Numbered from the stretch's first letter, positions 47,259 through 57,975 are shown. The stretch is DNA of 64,000 bases from Kangiella koreensis DSM 16069 (GCF_000024085.1 NC_013166.1:1612001-1676000); one strand, 5' to 3'. The notes: generated by a model not told the origin, from the sequence alone. Translations and numbers: made by a program.

Positions 47259-50078
47259 TTATTTGATGCCGAGTGCATCTTTAACAAGTTGTGCTTGCTG
47301 CTCATTATGGATAGAAGCGTAACCGACAGCTGGTGCTGCTGATGCCTCTCGTCCTGCATACTCTACTGACACATCAGCTGGAACTGCTTCGTCCAAGTTA
47401 TGACGTGAACAATACCAAGCGCCTTGATTTTGTGGCTCTTCTTGACACCAGACAAATTCTTTCGCCTTCTTATATTGAGCAAGAATCTCCTTCACCTCGT
47501 CATGAGGGAAAGGATAAAGTTGTTCAATACGGATAATGGCAACATTATCCAACTCTTCAGTGCGACGTTTCTCTAACAAGTCATAATAAACTTTTCCTGA
47601 ACACATCACGATACGAGTTACTTTCTTTTTATCCAAGCTATCAATTTCATCGATAGCATTTTGGAATTGACCTTTGGTCAACTCGTCGATTGTTGAAACT
47701 GCCAACTTATGACGCAACAAACTCTTTGGCGTCATAACAATAAGTGGCTTGCGTAATGGTCGAATCATTTGACGACGAATCATATGAAACGCCTGAGCCG
47801 GCGTTGATGGCACTACAACCTGAATATTATGTTCAGCAGAAAGTTGCAAGAAACGCTCTAATCGTGCAGAACTATGTTCAGGGCCTTGACCTTCATAGCC
47901 GTGTGGCAAGAACAAACTTAAGCCCGACAAACGGCCCCATTTTTGTTCTCCTGAGCTTATAAACTGATCAATAACAACCTGAGCACCGTTCGCAAAATCA
48001 CCAAACTGAGCTTCCCAGATCACCATAGAGTTCGGTTCATTGGTTGAGTAGCCATATTCAAACGCTAACACAGCTTCTTCAGAAAGAACCGAATCAATCA
48101 CCATGAATTGTGGCTGGTCGTCTTTAATATTCTGAAGTGGGATATAAACTTCAGCATCGTCTTGATCATGCAAGACCGCATGACGATGGAAGAAAGTACC
48201 ACGACCACTATCCTGACCACACAAGCGAACTTCGAAATCCTGATCCAGCAGAGAGGCATACGCCATTGTTTCTGCAAAACCCCAGTCCATGTTAATTTCA
48301 CCCGCAGCCATTTTCTTACGTTCGCCCATGAGTTTTTTAACGCGCGACTGTAATGGAAGATCGCTTGGATAGTGGCAAATTTTTTCAGCAAGCTCTTTGA
48401 ACTTAGACTTATCCAGCTTAGTATCTGCCGGAGATTGCCAAGTTTGTTCTAGGAATGGAGACCAATCGACGTTGAACTCACGCTCCCTATCTTCAATCCG
48501 ATTGAGTACCACACTCTTTCCAGCGTCGAGTAAATCTCGATAGTCGTCTAACATCTTTTTTGCATCGCCTGAGGATACAACGTTATTATCGACCAACCGA
48601 TCCTCATAAATCTTACGAGGTGTAGGATGCTTTTTAATTTTTTGATACATCAATGGCTGTGTCGCGTTTGGCTCATCAGCTTCGTTATGACCATGGCGGC
48701 GGTAGCACACCAAATCAATCACAACATCTTTCTTAAATTTCTTGCGGAATTCTAATGCAAGGCGCGATACATACAACACTGCCTCAGGGTCATCGCCATT
48801 AACGTGAAAAACTGGCGCTTCGATCATTTTGGCAACGTCTGTGCAGTACGCGGTAGATCGGGTGTCGTGCAGCTTGGATGTCGTAAAGCCAACCTGATTA
48901 TTAATCACAACATGGATTGAACCACCAATATAGAAGCCGCGCGCTTGCGACATATTAAAGGTTTCCATGACCACACCCTGACCAGTTATGGCAGAGTCAC
49001 CATGGATTAGAATAGGGATCACTTGATCGCAATCTTTATCCTTGCGACGTTCCTGACGAGCTCGAACAGATCCAAGCACCACAGGACTAACGATTTCAAG
49101 GTGAGACGGATTAAATGCCAAGGCTAAATGAACTGGGCCACCCTCTGTTTCAACATCATTGGAATAACCCATATGATATTTAACATCGCCTGAAGAACCA
49201 TTTTTAACAACCGCATTTTTTCCTTCAAACTCGTCAAACAACACTTGCGGATTTTTGCCAAGAACATTGACTAATAAATTCAAACGACCGCGGTGCGCCA
49301 TTCCGATAACGATTTCTTTTGCGCCCACAATACCGGCCTGATTGACAAAATCACGCATCATCGGTACTAAGCTATCGCCACCTTCCAGTGAAAAACGTTT
49401 TGCGCCGGGGAATTTTGAGCCTAAATATTTCTCCAGGCCTTCCGCGGCTGTTAAGCCCTCTAAAATTTTCTTGCGGGTTTCTTCGCGGAAACTATGTGAT
49501 GAGTTCGCTTCTTCCAGCTTTTCCTGGATCCAGCGACGTTCAGTTAGATCATTAATATGTAAGAACTCAGCACCAATCGTATTGGAGTAAGTTTCTTTTA
49601 AGCGCTGAAGAATCTCTTTGATGGTTTGCTGGTCTGGCCCGGCTAAATTACCAACATGGAATTTCGTATCCAGATCAGCCTCTGATAGCTCGAAACTCTC
49701 AAGGCTCAAATTAGTAGGATAAGGATGTTTCCACAGACCTAAAGGGTCGATATTAGCGTGGTGATGACCACGAGCACGATATGATTCAATCAGGTGCAAT
49801 ACCTTGACCTGCTTTGGGTCTGCAACCGAAGAGCCACCGCCCTGAGTAAAGGCAATCTTCTGGCGATTTAAGCCAATCTGACGAAAGTGCTCACGAATAT
49901 CGCTATGAGGAACATCTTTCGCATCACTGCTCTTTGCAAACTCATCGAATTTTTGTCTCCAGTCAGAATCAACCGACTGAGGATCTTCTAAGTATTGCTC
50001 GTATAGTTCTTCTAGATAGCCAGCACTGCTACCTGATAGGTAGGCGCTCTCAAACATCGCCTCTAACCCATTTTTCAT
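47259..50078 (-). CDS. sucA: 2-oxoglutarate dehydrogenase E1
   Basis: SucA is the thiamine-diphosphate E1 subunit that decarboxylates 2-oxoglutarate. It has 939 residues, as in E. coli. Visible are the start region FESAYLSGSSAGYLEELYEQ, GMAHRGRLNLLVNVLGK, the ThDP-binding GDSAITGQGVVMETFNMSQ and NNQVGFTT, and the C-terminal EEPQNQGAWY. It begins the sucABCD unit; a terminator for sdhB lies 218 bases upstream, so a promoter for sucA is expected between them. Confidence 0.97.
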   Translation of the reverse strand: MKNGLEAMFESAYLSGSSAGYLEELYEQYLEDPQSVDSDWRQKFDEFAKSSDAKDVPHSDIREHFRQIGLNRQKIAFTQGGGSSVADPKQVKVLHLIESYRARGHHHANIDPLGLWKHPYPTNLSLESFELSEADLDTKFHVGNLAGPDQQTIKEILQRLKETYSNTIGAEFLHINDLTERRWIQEKLEEANSSHSFREETRKKILEGLTAAEGLEKYLGSKFPGAKRFSLEGGDSLVPMMRDFVNQAGIVGAKEIVIGMAHRGRLNLLVNVLGKNPQVLFDEFEGKNAVVKNGSSGDVKYHMGYSNDVETEGGPVHLALAFNPSHLEIVSPVVLGSVRARQERRKDKDCDQVIPILIHGDSAITGQGVVMETFNMSQARGFYIGGSIHVVINNQVGFTTSKLHDTRSTAYCTDVAKMIEAPVFHVNGDDPEAVLYVSRLALEFRKKFKKDVVIDLVCYRRHGHNEADEPNATQPLMYQKIKKHPTPRKIYEDRLVDNNVVSSGDAKKMLDDYRDLLDAGKSVVLNRIEDREREFNVDWSPFLEQTWQSPADTKLDKSKFKELAEKICHYPSDLPLQSRVKKLMGERKKMAAGEINMDWGFAETMAYASLLDQDFEVRLCGQDSGRGTFFHRHAVLHDQDDAEVYIPLQNIKDDQPQFMVIDSVLSEEAVLAFEYGYSTNEPNSMVIWEAQFGDFANGAQVVIDQFISSGEQKWGRLSGLSLFLPHGYEGQGPEHSSARLERFLQLSAEHNIQVVVPSTPAQAFHMIRRQMIRPLRKPLIVMTPKSLLRHKLAVSTIDELTKGQFQNAIDEIDSLDKKKVTRIVMCSGKVYYDLLEKRRTEELDNVAIIRIEQLYPFPHDEVKEILAQYKKAKEFVWCQEEPQNQGAWYCSRHNLDEAVPADVSVEYAGREASAAPAVGYASIHNEQQAQLVKDALGIK

Positions 50079-50295
50079 GTACGTAACACCACTCTTGGTA
50101 TTTATAAGTCGCTATGATAACTAAAAATCAGGGGTCTTAACACAGTATTAGCTCTTTAATTGTTAAAAGTACTGGGTAAAAAAGCCTGATTAACTCATTG
50201 TTTTTATGATCTAGTGGCAAATCCAGTTCTGCACCAAACCTGACAATCTCTTAAGGTGATAACAGCTATGTATCAAAAAGTAGCCTGTTTATCGC

Positions 50296-50341
50296 AAAAA
50301 AAGACGAAAAGAACAGAGATAAACTCCAATCTTTTCGTCTC
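50296..50341 (-). terminator. Terminator after sdhB
   Basis: AGACGAAAAGA and TCTTTTCGTCT form an 11-bp stem. On the minus strand it is followed by T7, separating the sdh unit from suc. Confidence 0.85.
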
Positions 50342-50367
50342 GTAGCCTTAATTAAGAATCAGTCGAA

Positions 50368-51066
50368 CTAGACTCCGCTTTTCAGAAGCATTGAGCGTAT
50401 GTGGCCGATAGCTCGAGTCGGGTTCAAACCTTTCGGGCATACATCCACACAGTTCATAATGCCACGACAACGGAATACGCTGTATGCATCATCCAGATCC
50501 GCCAAGCGTTCCTCAGTCTGTGTGTCGCGACTATCGATCAAGAAACGATAGGCTTGCAACAAACCTGCTGGACCAACAAACTTGTCCGGATTCCACCAGA
50601 ATGATGGGCAAGAAGTTGAACAACAGGCACACAGGATGCACTCGTAAAGACCATCAAGCTTTGCACGATCTTCAGGTGACTGAAGACGCTCTTTTGCAGG
50701 TGGCTCATCATTCGCAATTAAGAAAGGTTTAATTTTCTCATACTGCTTGTAGAACTGAGCCATATCAACAACCAGGTCACGAACAACTGGCAGGCCGGGT
50801 AATGGACGAACAACAATCGGCGTTTTTAAGCTTGATAATGAGGTAATACAGGCCAAACCATTTTTACCATTGATGTTCATGCCATCTGAACCACAAACGC
50901 CTTCACGACAAGAACGACGGAAAGACAAGGTTGGATCCTGATCTTTTAACGCAACCAGTGCATCCAACACCATCATGTCTGACCCTTCAGGAACCTCTAA
51001 ATCATATTCCTGCATGTAAGGCTTTTTATCCGTTTCAGGGTTGTAGCGATAAATACTAAATTTCAT
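50368..51066 (-). CDS. sdhB: Succinate dehydrogenase iron-sulfur subunit
   Basis: SdhB carries electrons from FAD in SdhA to ubiquinone. The 232-residue chain has the 2Fe-2S motif C53, C58, C73 (SCREGVCGSD, LAC) with Asp at the fourth position as in E. coli. The 4Fe-4S and 3Fe-4S motifs are CILCACCSTSCP and CRGIMNCVDVCPKGLNP. The start is taken as MKFSIYRYN, with GGAG eight bases upstream; a GTG three codons earlier overlaps that site and is less likely. Last gene of sdhCDAB. Confidence 0.96.
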   Translation of the reverse strand: MKFSIYRYNPETDKKPYMQEYDLEVPEGSDMMVLDALVALKDQDPTLSFRRSCREGVCGSDGMNINGKNGLACITSLSSLKTPIVVRPLPGLPVVRDLVVDMAQFYKQYEKIKPFLIANDEPPAKERLQSPEDRAKLDGLYECILCACCSTSCPSFWWNPDKFVGPAGLLQAYRFLIDSRDTQTEERLADLDDAYSVFRCRGIMNCVDVCPKGLNPTRAIGHIRSMLLKSGV

Positions 51067-51096
51067 TTGCTTCACTCCGTATTCTGTTGCTACAGA

Positions 51097-52875
51097 TTAA
51101 TATGTACGGGCTTTCGGAGGGAAAGCTTCGATTTTGGTTGGGCTCATATTCACATCACGCTTACCCATTTCTTCAGTGGCTGGATAATAGACAGAGTGAA
51201 CTAACCAGTTTTCATCATCACGATCTGGGAAGTCTTCACGACTATGAGCACCACGACTTTCAGTACGGAACTCAGCAGCCTTAGCGGTTGCATAAGCAAC
51301 TTCCATCAAGTTCTCAAGCTCAAGACACTCCACACGCTCTGTGTTGAAGGCTTTGGACTTATCTTTCAGGCGAGCATTTTTCATACGCTCACGAAGTTGC
51401 TTAACTTTGTCCAGACCTTCTTTCATCAAATCGCCAGTTCGGAATACACCGAAATGGTTTTGCATGGTGTTTTGTAGCTCGCGACGAAGCTCAACCGGAT
51501 CTTCACCCTCGTTAGAATCATTCCAACGCGTATAACGATTAAGCGCGCGCTCAGCATCGGTGTCATTAAAGTCAGCGAACTGCAAGCCTTCACGTAGTGA
51601 CTCTTCAAGGTGTAAGCCTGCTGCACGACCAAATACCACCAGGTCAAGCAATGAGTTACCACCCAAGCGGTTAGCACCGTGTACCGATACACAGGCAACC
51701 TCACCGACTGCATAAAAGCCTTTAACGATTTTTTCGCTACCGTCTGGAGTGCGGTCGATTACCTGACCATATTTATTGGTTGGAATACCACCCATCATAT
51801 AGTGACAGGTTGGAACCACAGGAATTGGGTCTTTGGTTGGATCAACGTGTGCAAAGATTTTGGCTAGCTCGCTGATGCCTGGTAAACGAGTATTAAGAAC
51901 TTCTTCACCAAGATGATCGAGTTTCAAGAATACATGGTCGCCATTAGCGCCAGCACCACGTCCGGCTAAAATTTCTTTCATCATTGAGCGAGCAACTACG
52001 TCACGTGACGCCAGGTCTTTCGCGTTTGGCGCATAACGCTCCATAAAGCGCTCGCCATCTTTATTGATCAGGTAACCACCTTCACCACGGCAACCTTCTG
52101 TAACCAGAACACCTGCACCGGCAATACCAGTTGGGTGGAACTGCCACATTTCAATGTCTTGTACCGGCAAGCCAGCACGCAATGCCATACCAACACCATC
52201 ACCAGTATTGATCAAAGCATTAGTGGTTGATGCATAAATGCGACCGGAACCACCTGTTGCAAAGACTGTAGCGCGCGATTTAAACAAAGCAATTTCGCCG
52301 GTTTCGATGCACATTGCTGTAACACCGCACACATCACCGTCTTCATTACGTACCAAGTCCATTGCATACCACTCGTTAAAGAACTGAGTGTTAGCTTTTA
52401 AGTTGGCTTGATATAAGGTGTGTAATAGTGCGTGACCAGTACGGTCAGCAGCAGCAGCGGTACGAGCAGCCTGCTCACCACCAAACTCTTTGGATTGGCC
52501 ACCGAAAGGACGTTGGTAAATTTTACCGTTATCCAGACGCGAGAAAGGCAAGCCCATGTGCTCCAGTTCATAAACCGCAGCTGGGCCATTTTCACACATA
52601 TACTCGATAGCATCCTGGTCACCAATATAGTCCGAACCTTTAACGGTATCGAACATGTGCCAGCGCCAGTCGTCAGGGTGCGTATTGCCTAATGCAACGG
52701 TAATACCACCTTGAGCAGATACTGTGTGCGAACGAGTTGGAAATACTTTTGAAATCAATGCGACTTTTTGGCCACTTTGTGCCAATTGCAGCGATGCACG
52801 CATACCTGCGCCACCGCCACCAACGATTACCGCATCAAAGGTATAGGTTGGAATCGAGGAGATTGGGTTAGACAT
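51097..52875 (-). CDS. sdhA: Succinate dehydrogenase flavoprotein subunit
   Basis: SdhA oxidises succinate to fumarate with covalently bound FAD. The 592-residue chain has a Rossmann motif ([18 protein letters not shown]) and the FAD-linked histidine H50 in [11 protein letters not shown]. Also seen are [33 protein letters not shown], and the catalytic-site segment [11 protein letters not shown], with [19 protein letters not shown] near 400. It lies between sdhD and sdhB with only a few bases between genes. Confidence 0.97.
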   Translation of the reverse strand: MSNPISSIPTYTFDAVIVGGGGAGMRASLQLAQSGQKVALISKVFPTRSHTVSAQGGITVALGNTHPDDWRWHMFDTVKGSDYIGDQDAIEYMCENGPAAVYELEHMGLPFSRLDNGKIYQRPFGGQSKEFGGEQAARTAAAADRTGHALLHTLYQANLKANTQFFNEWYAMDLVRNEDGDVCGVTAMCIETGEIALFKSRATVFATGGSGRIYASTTNALINTGDGVGMALRAGLPVQDIEMWQFHPTGIAGAGVLVTEGCRGEGGYLINKDGERFMERYAPNAKDLASRDVVARSMMKEILAGRGAGANGDHVFLKLDHLGEEVLNTRLPGISELAKIFAHVDPTKDPIPVVPTCHYMMGGIPTNKYGQVIDRTPDGSEKIVKGFYAVGEVACVSVHGANRLGGNSLLDLVVFGRAAGLHLEESLREGLQFADFNDTDAERALNRYTRWNDSNEGEDPVELRRELQNTMQNHFGVFRTGDLMKEGLDKVKQLRERMKNARLKDKSKAFNTERVECLELENLMEVAYATAKAAEFRTESRGAHSREDFPDRDDENWLVHSVYYPATEEMGKRDVNMSPTKIEAFPPKARTY

Positions 52876-52878
52876 GCT

Positions 52879-53238
52879 TTATAGGCTCCACAAAATCTGA
52901 ATGCCCCACACCAACAGTGTAAGACAGATAAGAATGACTAATACTTGGAAGATGAAACGAATTGCCAATTTAGGCATATAGTCAGTGGACACAATCCACA
53001 AACCAATCCAAGCATGTCCAATGACTGACAAGAGTGCCAGTAAAGAGAATACTTTCATAAAGGTCGATGCAAACAACTCTTGCCATACCGGGAACGTCAG
53101 TTCAGGAGTTGTGCACAAGAAATAACCCAGGTAAATCACATAAGCCAGCATAACGAGAGCTGATACTCGCTGGATAATCCAGTCATGTAAGCCTGAGCGA
53201 CCTAGACTTGTTGATGCTGTTACTAAGCCCATACCCAC
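52879..53238 (-). CDS. sdhD: Succinate dehydrogenase membrane anchor subunit D
   Basis: SdhD is the small hydrophobic anchor that helps bind heme b and ubiquinone. The 119-residue chain has three membrane segments (about 26-46, 58-78, 92-115). HDWIIQRVSALVM carries the conserved region near the quinone site, and GHAWIGLWIVSTDYM contains a candidate heme His. The start overlaps the end of sdhC by 16 bases; an ATG two codons later is also possible. Confidence 0.92.
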   Translation of the reverse strand: MGMGLVTASTSLGRSGLHDWIIQRVSALVMLAYVIYLGYFLCTTPELTFPVWQELFASTFMKVFSLLALLSVIGHAWIGLWIVSTDYMPKLAIRFIFQVLVILICLTLLVWGIQILWSL

Positions 53239-53600
53239 ACTCCTAATACCGCTGCAGCAACTGCAGAAAGAATAATGACCAACCAGGCACCACGACGACC
53301 GCCTTCAAGCGACTCACCAATATCCATATCCATCAGCAAATGACGAACACCTGCAATGACATGGTAGGCAACAGCAGTGGTAATGGCCCAAAGAATGAAT
53401 TGCCATAAGAATGACTCTGCAAACATAGTTTGCAATTCACTAAAACCGGCTGGAGTTAAGGATTTTTGTAGCATCCATAAAAGGATAGGTACAGCGAAGA
53501 ATAATATAACGCCTGTAATACGGTGCAAAATTGAGGAAATTGCAGGTACAGGGAATCTTATCGTAGCAAGATTCAGGTTTGTTGGTCTCTTTTGATTCAC
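53223..53600 (-). CDS. sdhC: Succinate dehydrogenase cytochrome b556 subunit
   Basis: SdhC is the first gene of the sdhCDAB unit and anchors the complex in the inner membrane. The 125-residue chain starts MNQKRPTNLNLATIRFPVPA, then ISSILHRITGVILFF, the signature with conserved Ser, Arg and His. Three membrane segments and HVIAGVRHLLMDMDIGE, carrying the heme-ligand His, follow. It diverges from gltA across 340 bases, the same layout as in E. coli. Confidence 0.95.
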   Translation of the reverse strand: MNQKRPTNLNLATIRFPVPAISSILHRITGVILFFAVPILLWMLQKSLTPAGFSELQTMFAESFLWQFILWAITTAVAYHVIAGVRHLLMDMDIGESLEGGRRGAWLVIILSAVAAAVLGVWVWA

Positions 53601-53940
53601 GACGTATCTTATCTATGTTTGCCCAGGTCGCCAGGGCGTGAGAGTCTCTGTGTCCCGTCTTGCTTCATTGCGTGAAATGCGACCGAAAAGTACGCTGCAG
53701 ACAGGAACCCCGTAGTGATACAAAGTTTCGGAGGCAAATTATATAAGTGCTTGTCGGTGATTACAATTAATTAACCCAATAGATTTTCTATATATGCCAA
53801 AATCTTATTGATCATCATCAAGTGTCACAAAAATATCTCATGTAAAATGTGACAAAATTTTGTAGAATGCACCACCTGATTGAGATTAAACTCGATTATT
53901 TGAGTAAAAAGTAAGCAATTTATAGTCCAAAGGAGACTTT
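53601..53940. promoter_or_regulatory. Divergent sdhC / gltA control region
   Basis: This is 340 bases with no gene. An inverted repeat TGTCACA (53823-53829) and TGTGACA (53848-53854) lies about 90-120 bases ahead of gltA. A -10-like TAGAAT is at 53863-53868. The repeat sits just upstream of that -10 and is a candidate operator. I cannot assign the binding protein. Confidence 0.45.
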
Positions 53941-55230
53941 ATGTCGCAACAAACAGCTAAACTTAGCTTACCCAATGGCGAAGAATTGGATTTGACCGTA
54001 CTTTCCCCTACTTTGGGTAAAGACGTTATCGACGTACGAGCGTTAGGCAAAGCTGGCTACTTCACTTATGACCCTGGTTACGTATCAACAGGCGCCTGTG
54101 AATCTAAAATTACCTTCATTGATGGTGAGAAAGGTCAGTTACTTTACCGTGGCTACCCTATTGAGCAGCTTGCCGAGCAGTCGAACTTTGAAGAAGTTGC
54201 TTACCTGCTATTAAATGGCGAATTGCCTAGCAAAGAAGAATTTGAAAATTTTGTAGCAAAAATTAATAACCACACCATGGTTCATCAACAGATGATGAAC
54301 TTCTTTAACGGTTTCCGTCGTGATGCTCACCCAATGGCGATCATGGTGTCCGTAGTAGGCGCACTATCGGCTTTCTATCACGATTCGTTGGATATTAATA
54401 ACCCAGAACACCGCGATATCAGCGCCTTACGCTTAATTGCAAAAGTGCCCACTATTGCCGCTATGTGCTATCGCTACAGCGTTGGTCATCCATTCGTTTA
54501 TCCTGACAATGACATGAGCCTGGCTGAGAACTTCTTGAATATGATGTTCAGCATGCCAACCAACGACTGGAAACCTGATCCAGTATTGGTAAAGGCCATG
54601 GATCGCATCTTTATCCTACACGCTGATCATGAACAAAATGCATCAACGTCAACGGTTCGTTTGGCTGGCTCTTCTGGTGCTAACCCATTCGCAGCTATCG
54701 CATCAGGTATCGCCTGCTTGTGGGGTCCTGCGCACGGTGGTGCTAACGAAGCCTGCTTAAACATGCTACGTGAAATTGGTGACGTCAGCCGAATTCCTGA
54801 ATTTATTGAACGAGCGAAAGACAAAAATGATCCATTCCGTCTGATGGGCTTTGGTCACCGTGTTTATAAGAACTTTGACCCACGCGCTAAAGTCATGCGT
54901 GAAAGTGCGCACGAAGTTCTGGACTTATTAGGCAAGCACGATGATCCAATCTTCAAAATTGCACTTGAGCTTGAAAAAATCGCGCTTGAAGATCCATACT
55001 TCATCGAGAAGAAGTTATACCCGAATGTAGACTTCTACTCAGGAGTCATTCTGGATGCGATGGGTATCCCAACCAATATGTTCACGGTGATTTTCGCCTT
55101 GGCACGTACTGTGGGCTGGGTATCTCAGTGGCACGAAATGATTGGTGAAGATGATCGCCGCATTGGCCGCCCTCGTCAGTTGTACACCGGCGCAACTGAG
55201 CGTGACTATGTTGATCTTAATAAACGCTGA
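53941..55230 (+). CDS. gltA: Citrate synthase
   Basis: GltA condenses oxaloacetate and acetyl-CoA to citrate. The 429-residue chain is the hexameric, NADH-sensitive gram-negative type. Active-site regions are [29 protein letters not shown] and [17 protein letters not shown] (catalytic His), and the Asp lies in the VDFYSGVI segment. AAAGGAGA is upstream of the start. It is divergent from sdhC and followed by a terminator. Confidence 0.97.
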   Translation: MSQQTAKLSLPNGEELDLTVLSPTLGKDVIDVRALGKAGYFTYDPGYVSTGACESKITFIDGEKGQLLYRGYPIEQLAEQSNFEEVAYLLLNGELPSKEEFENFVAKINNHTMVHQQMMNFFNGFRRDAHPMAIMVSVVGALSAFYHDSLDINNPEHRDISALRLIAKVPTIAAMCYRYSVGHPFVYPDNDMSLAENFLNMMFSMPTNDWKPDPVLVKAMDRIFILHADHEQNASTSTVRLAGSSGANPFAAIASGIACLWGPAHGGANEACLNMLREIGDVSRIPEFIERAKDKNDPFRLMGFGHRVYKNFDPRAKVMRESAHEVLDLLGKHDDPIFKIALELEKIALEDPYFIEKKLYPNVDFYSGVILDAMGIPTNMFTVIFALARTVGWVSQWHEMIGEDDRRIGRPRQLYTGATERDYVDLNKR

Positions 55231-55332
55231 TCTTAATAAACATTAATATCAATAAAAGCAGCTCGCACCAGTGAGACTGGCCTACTTTGAAAAATTATTG
55301 CTGACAATATTTTTTTCAAAGGTCTATAATTT

Positions 55333-55361
55333 AAAGGAGCACTTCAGGTGCTCCTTTTTAT
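55333..55361 (+). terminator. Terminator after gltA
   Basis: AAAGGAGCAC and GTGCTCCTTTTT form a stem with loop TTCAG, about 105 bases past the gltA stop. Confidence 0.87.
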
Positions 55362-55440
55362 TTATCTGAATATTATTTCTGACTGTTGAAATAACCATAA
55401 ACAAAAACTAGACAGTCGATGACAAAACAAATGGTGGACC

Positions 55441-56520
55441 ATGCAAAAAAATACTAAACCCTGTTACTATCCTGAGTACCTTCAGCTTAATAAACTGTTA
55501 GATGCCCAGCACCCTGAGAGCACAAAGTATGGTGCCGAGGCGCATGATGAAACTTTATTTATTATTGTGCATCAGGCATATGAATTGTGGTTCAAACAAG
55601 TGCTGCATGAAATCCACTCAATTCTACCAGTGCTTTCTCAAAGCCATGTCGATGAAAGCAACATAAGCACCGTGAATTTACGACTAGAGCGTATTCATCG
55701 AATTCAAGATGTGTTGGTGGACCAAATTGATATTCTCGAAACTATGACCCCGCTCGATTTCCTTGATTTCAGAGACTATTTAATTCCAGCTTCCGGTTTT
55801 CAGAGCATTCAATTCAAAGAGATTGAAATTCTGTTGGGACTCAAATCCGAATACCGTATTAACTTCGACAAAAAGTCTTTCTACAGCCGCTTAAATGAAA
55901 AGGATCGTAATTACCTGATGGACCTTGAGGAAAAACCGTCACTGTTTGATGCGGTTGAAAAATGGCTGGAACGTATGCCATTTCTTGAGTTTGGTGATTT
56001 CAAATTCTGGAATATTTTTAAAGACGCCGTCGAAACCATGCTCGCTCACGACGAAAAAGTGCTCAAAGACGCCGATTACTTGAGCGATGCTGAGAAGACG
56101 TTCCAGCTAAATGATCTTGAAAATACTCACGCTACATTTGATGCGTTATTTGACAAAGAAAAATACGATGAGCTGAAAACCCAGGGCCGTTTCCGCATGA
56201 GCCAGGAAGCGACGTTAAGCGCTCTTTTTATTAATTTATACCGCGAGCAACCGATGCTCAATGGCCCCTTCCGCCTACTGCAAAGCCTGGTTGAAATTGA
56301 TGAGAAATTCACCACCTGGCGCTACCGCCATACCACTATGGTATTGCGTATGATTGGCTCTAAGATTGGTACCGGCGGCTCAGCAGGACACGATTACCTA
56401 CGCCAAACCACTCAAAACAACCGCTTCTTCCGCGACTTATTTAACCTGACCACATTCCTGATCCCACGCTCGGCGCTTCCAAAACTGCCAGATGAAGTGA
56501 TTAAGGCAATGAATTTTTAG
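55441..56520 (+). CDS. kynA: Tryptophan 2,3-dioxygenase
   Basis: TDO uses heme to cleave the indole ring of tryptophan to N-formylkynurenine, the first step of the kynurenine route. The 359-residue chain has the substrate and heme region EAHDETLFIIVHQAYELWFK near residue 40 and DFLDFRDYLIPASGFQSIQF near 110. The C-terminal heme pocket TMVLRMIGSKIGTGGSAGHD and YLRQTT is present. It is longer than many bacterial TDOs (about 280) owing to an insertion near 150-250. No kynureninase or formamidase gene is adjacent. Confidence 0.94.
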   Translation: MQKNTKPCYYPEYLQLNKLLDAQHPESTKYGAEAHDETLFIIVHQAYELWFKQVLHEIHSILPVLSQSHVDESNISTVNLRLERIHRIQDVLVDQIDILETMTPLDFLDFRDYLIPASGFQSIQFKEIEILLGLKSEYRINFDKKSFYSRLNEKDRNYLMDLEEKPSLFDAVEKWLERMPFLEFGDFKFWNIFKDAVETMLAHDEKVLKDADYLSDAEKTFQLNDLENTHATFDALFDKEKYDELKTQGRFRMSQEATLSALFINLYREQPMLNGPFRLLQSLVEIDEKFTTWRYRHTTMVLRMIGSKIGTGGSAGHDYLRQTTQNNRFFRDLFNLTTFLIPRSALPKLPDEVIKAMNF

Positions 56521-56541
56521 GGGTTATAAAAGCTTAAAGGT

Positions 56542-56571
56542 AAAAAAGCAAAGCTCAGGCTTTGCTTTTTT
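56542..56571. terminator. Bidirectional terminator
   Basis: AAAAAAGCAAAGC and GCTTTGCTTTTTT pair around a TCAG loop between kynA and the converging VOC gene. Confidence 0.87.
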
Positions 56572-56584
56572 CGTTAAGGCTTAA

Positions 56585-57010
56585 TTATTTCGCAAACAAC
56601 TGGCTTAAATCATTAAAAGCTTTAAACTCCAGCGCATTACCGGATGGGTCATAAAAGAACATGGTCGCCTGCTCGCCAGGCTGTCCTTTGAAGCGAATAT
56701 AAGGCTTTATGGCAAACTTGGTGCTCTGCTCTTTTAAGCGGTCAGCTAAGTCCTGCCAAGTAGTCATCTCTAAGACTACGCCAAAATGAGGCACCGGCAA
56801 GGCATGACCATCGACCTGATTATTGGCTTTATCATGATCAACCCGCATAGCTTCATCAAGATGCACCACCAGCTGATGGCCATAACAGTCATAATCAATC
56901 CAATGATCACTGGAGCGGCCTTCGGCAAAGCCTAATACCTGGCCATAAAAGTGACGTGCTTGCTCTAAATCATGCACTGGAATCGCTAGATGAAAAGGAC
57001 GAATGCTCAT
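56585..57010 (-). CDS. VOC-family (glyoxalase-fold) protein
   Basis: This is a 141-residue single-chain VOC-superfamily protein. Two beta-alpha-beta-beta-beta units are seen: RPFHLAIPVHDLEQARHFYG with a candidate metal His at the first strand, and VPHFGVVLEMTTWQDLADRL. FFYDPSGNALEFKAF supplies the C-terminal metal-ligand Glu. These are dioxygenase- or glyoxalase-like features; the substrate is not predictable. The start lies eight bases after the msrC stop, so the two form a unit. Confidence 0.85.
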   Translation of the reverse strand: MSIRPFHLAIPVHDLEQARHFYGQVLGFAEGRSSDHWIDYDCYGHQLVVHLDEAMRVDHDKANNQVDGHALPVPHFGVVLEMTTWQDLADRLKEQSTKFAIKPYIRFKGQPGEQATMFFYDPSGNALEFKAFNDLSQLFAK

Positions 57011-57018
57011 GTCGGAAC

Positions 57019-57534
57019 CTACTGTGGGAATTGTGTCTGCTTAGTAAAGGTATTTAATAATAAGGTCAAGCCATCGGCATCTTGCTGATCAAAGCGATTA
57101 GTGATGGGGCTATCGATATCCAGCACGCCTTTTAACTGACCATTAATTACCACAGGTATCACAACTTCGCTTTGCGAGGCGGCATCACAGGCAATATGCC
57201 CCTCAAACTTATGAACATCTTCAACCAGTTGAGTTTCAAGAGTTGCCGCAGCCGCCCCACAGACACCACGCCCATACGGGATATGGACACAAGCGACTTT
57301 GCCCTGATAAGGGCCAAGAATCAGGCTATCAGCTTTTTCAGGGTTGACCAGATAAAAGCCAGACCAGTTCAGGTCAGGTAACATCTGGAAGATGAAGGCC
57401 GACATTTGCGCCATATTGGTAATCCAGTTGCTGTCTTCTGCTAACAGGGCGTCGAGCTGAAGCGCTAACTGGCGATAATACTCAGGCTTATCATTCTGGT
57501 ACTCTTGAATTTGTGATTCGTCTAGTTGAAACAT
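57019..57534 (-). CDS. msrC: Free methionine-(R)-sulfoxide reductase (GAF domain)
   Basis: This enzyme repairs free methionine R-sulfoxide using thioredoxin. It is a single GAF domain of 171 residues. The three redox cysteines C82 (VACVHIP), C92 (GVCGAAA) and C116 (HIACDAAS) have nearly the same spacing as the E. coli enzyme (84, 94, 118). The family core ADSLILGPYQGKVACVHI and GVLDIDSPITNRF is present. It is upstream of the VOC gene. Confidence 0.93.
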   Translation of the reverse strand: MFQLDESQIQEYQNDKPEYYRQLALQLDALLAEDSNWITNMAQMSAFIFQMLPDLNWSGFYLVNPEKADSLILGPYQGKVACVHIPYGRGVCGAAAATLETQLVEDVHKFEGHIACDAASQSEVVIPVVINGQLKGVLDIDSPITNRFDQQDADGLTLLLNTFTKQTQFPQ

Positions 57535-57716
57535 GGTATTTTCGGGAAATGTGCAATAGCGGCAAGATAGCTGACAGCCCCAACAATTACAAGCCTTAGA
57601 TGGTAACTGAGTATTACCACATCTTGTGCTTATGTATTAAGATTATCACTAGCCAATGACAGCTTCTCACGGTAACATACTGCGTTTGTTTTTTCGTGAG
57701 TTTTGCGGGAGAGATC

Positions 57717-57914
57717 GTGTCCATTTCAAACAAAAACCAAAGAAGTCCTACTTCCTCGCCATGCATCGGCGTCTGTAGCACTGTCTTGGGCGATGAAGTG
57801 TGCCGCGGCTGTGGCCGAACTTTCGACGAAGTCTTAAACTGGCATACTTTTACGGATGACCAGAAAAAAGCGGTTAACCTTCGCCTGAAACTCGAAGGTA
57901 AACAGAAGTTTTAA
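57717..57914 (+). CDS. DUF1289 small cysteine-rich protein
   Basis: This is a 65-residue protein with the DUF1289 pattern CIGVC...CRGCGRTFDEVLNW. The four Cys probably bind a metal (zinc or Fe-S). The start is put at GTG 57717, with GGGAGAG just upstream; the open frame begins seven codons earlier at another GTG without a good site. It lies 61 bases ahead of asnS. Function of the family is unknown. Confidence 0.85.
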   Translation: MSISNKNQRSPTSSPCIGVCSTVLGDEVCRGCGRTFDEVLNWHTFTDDQKKAVNLRLKLEGKQKF

Positions 57915-57975
57915 TAGCAAAACAAATACATACCCTTATCCTAATTTTTAGAAGGTAAATCGGAGCCTAATTATC

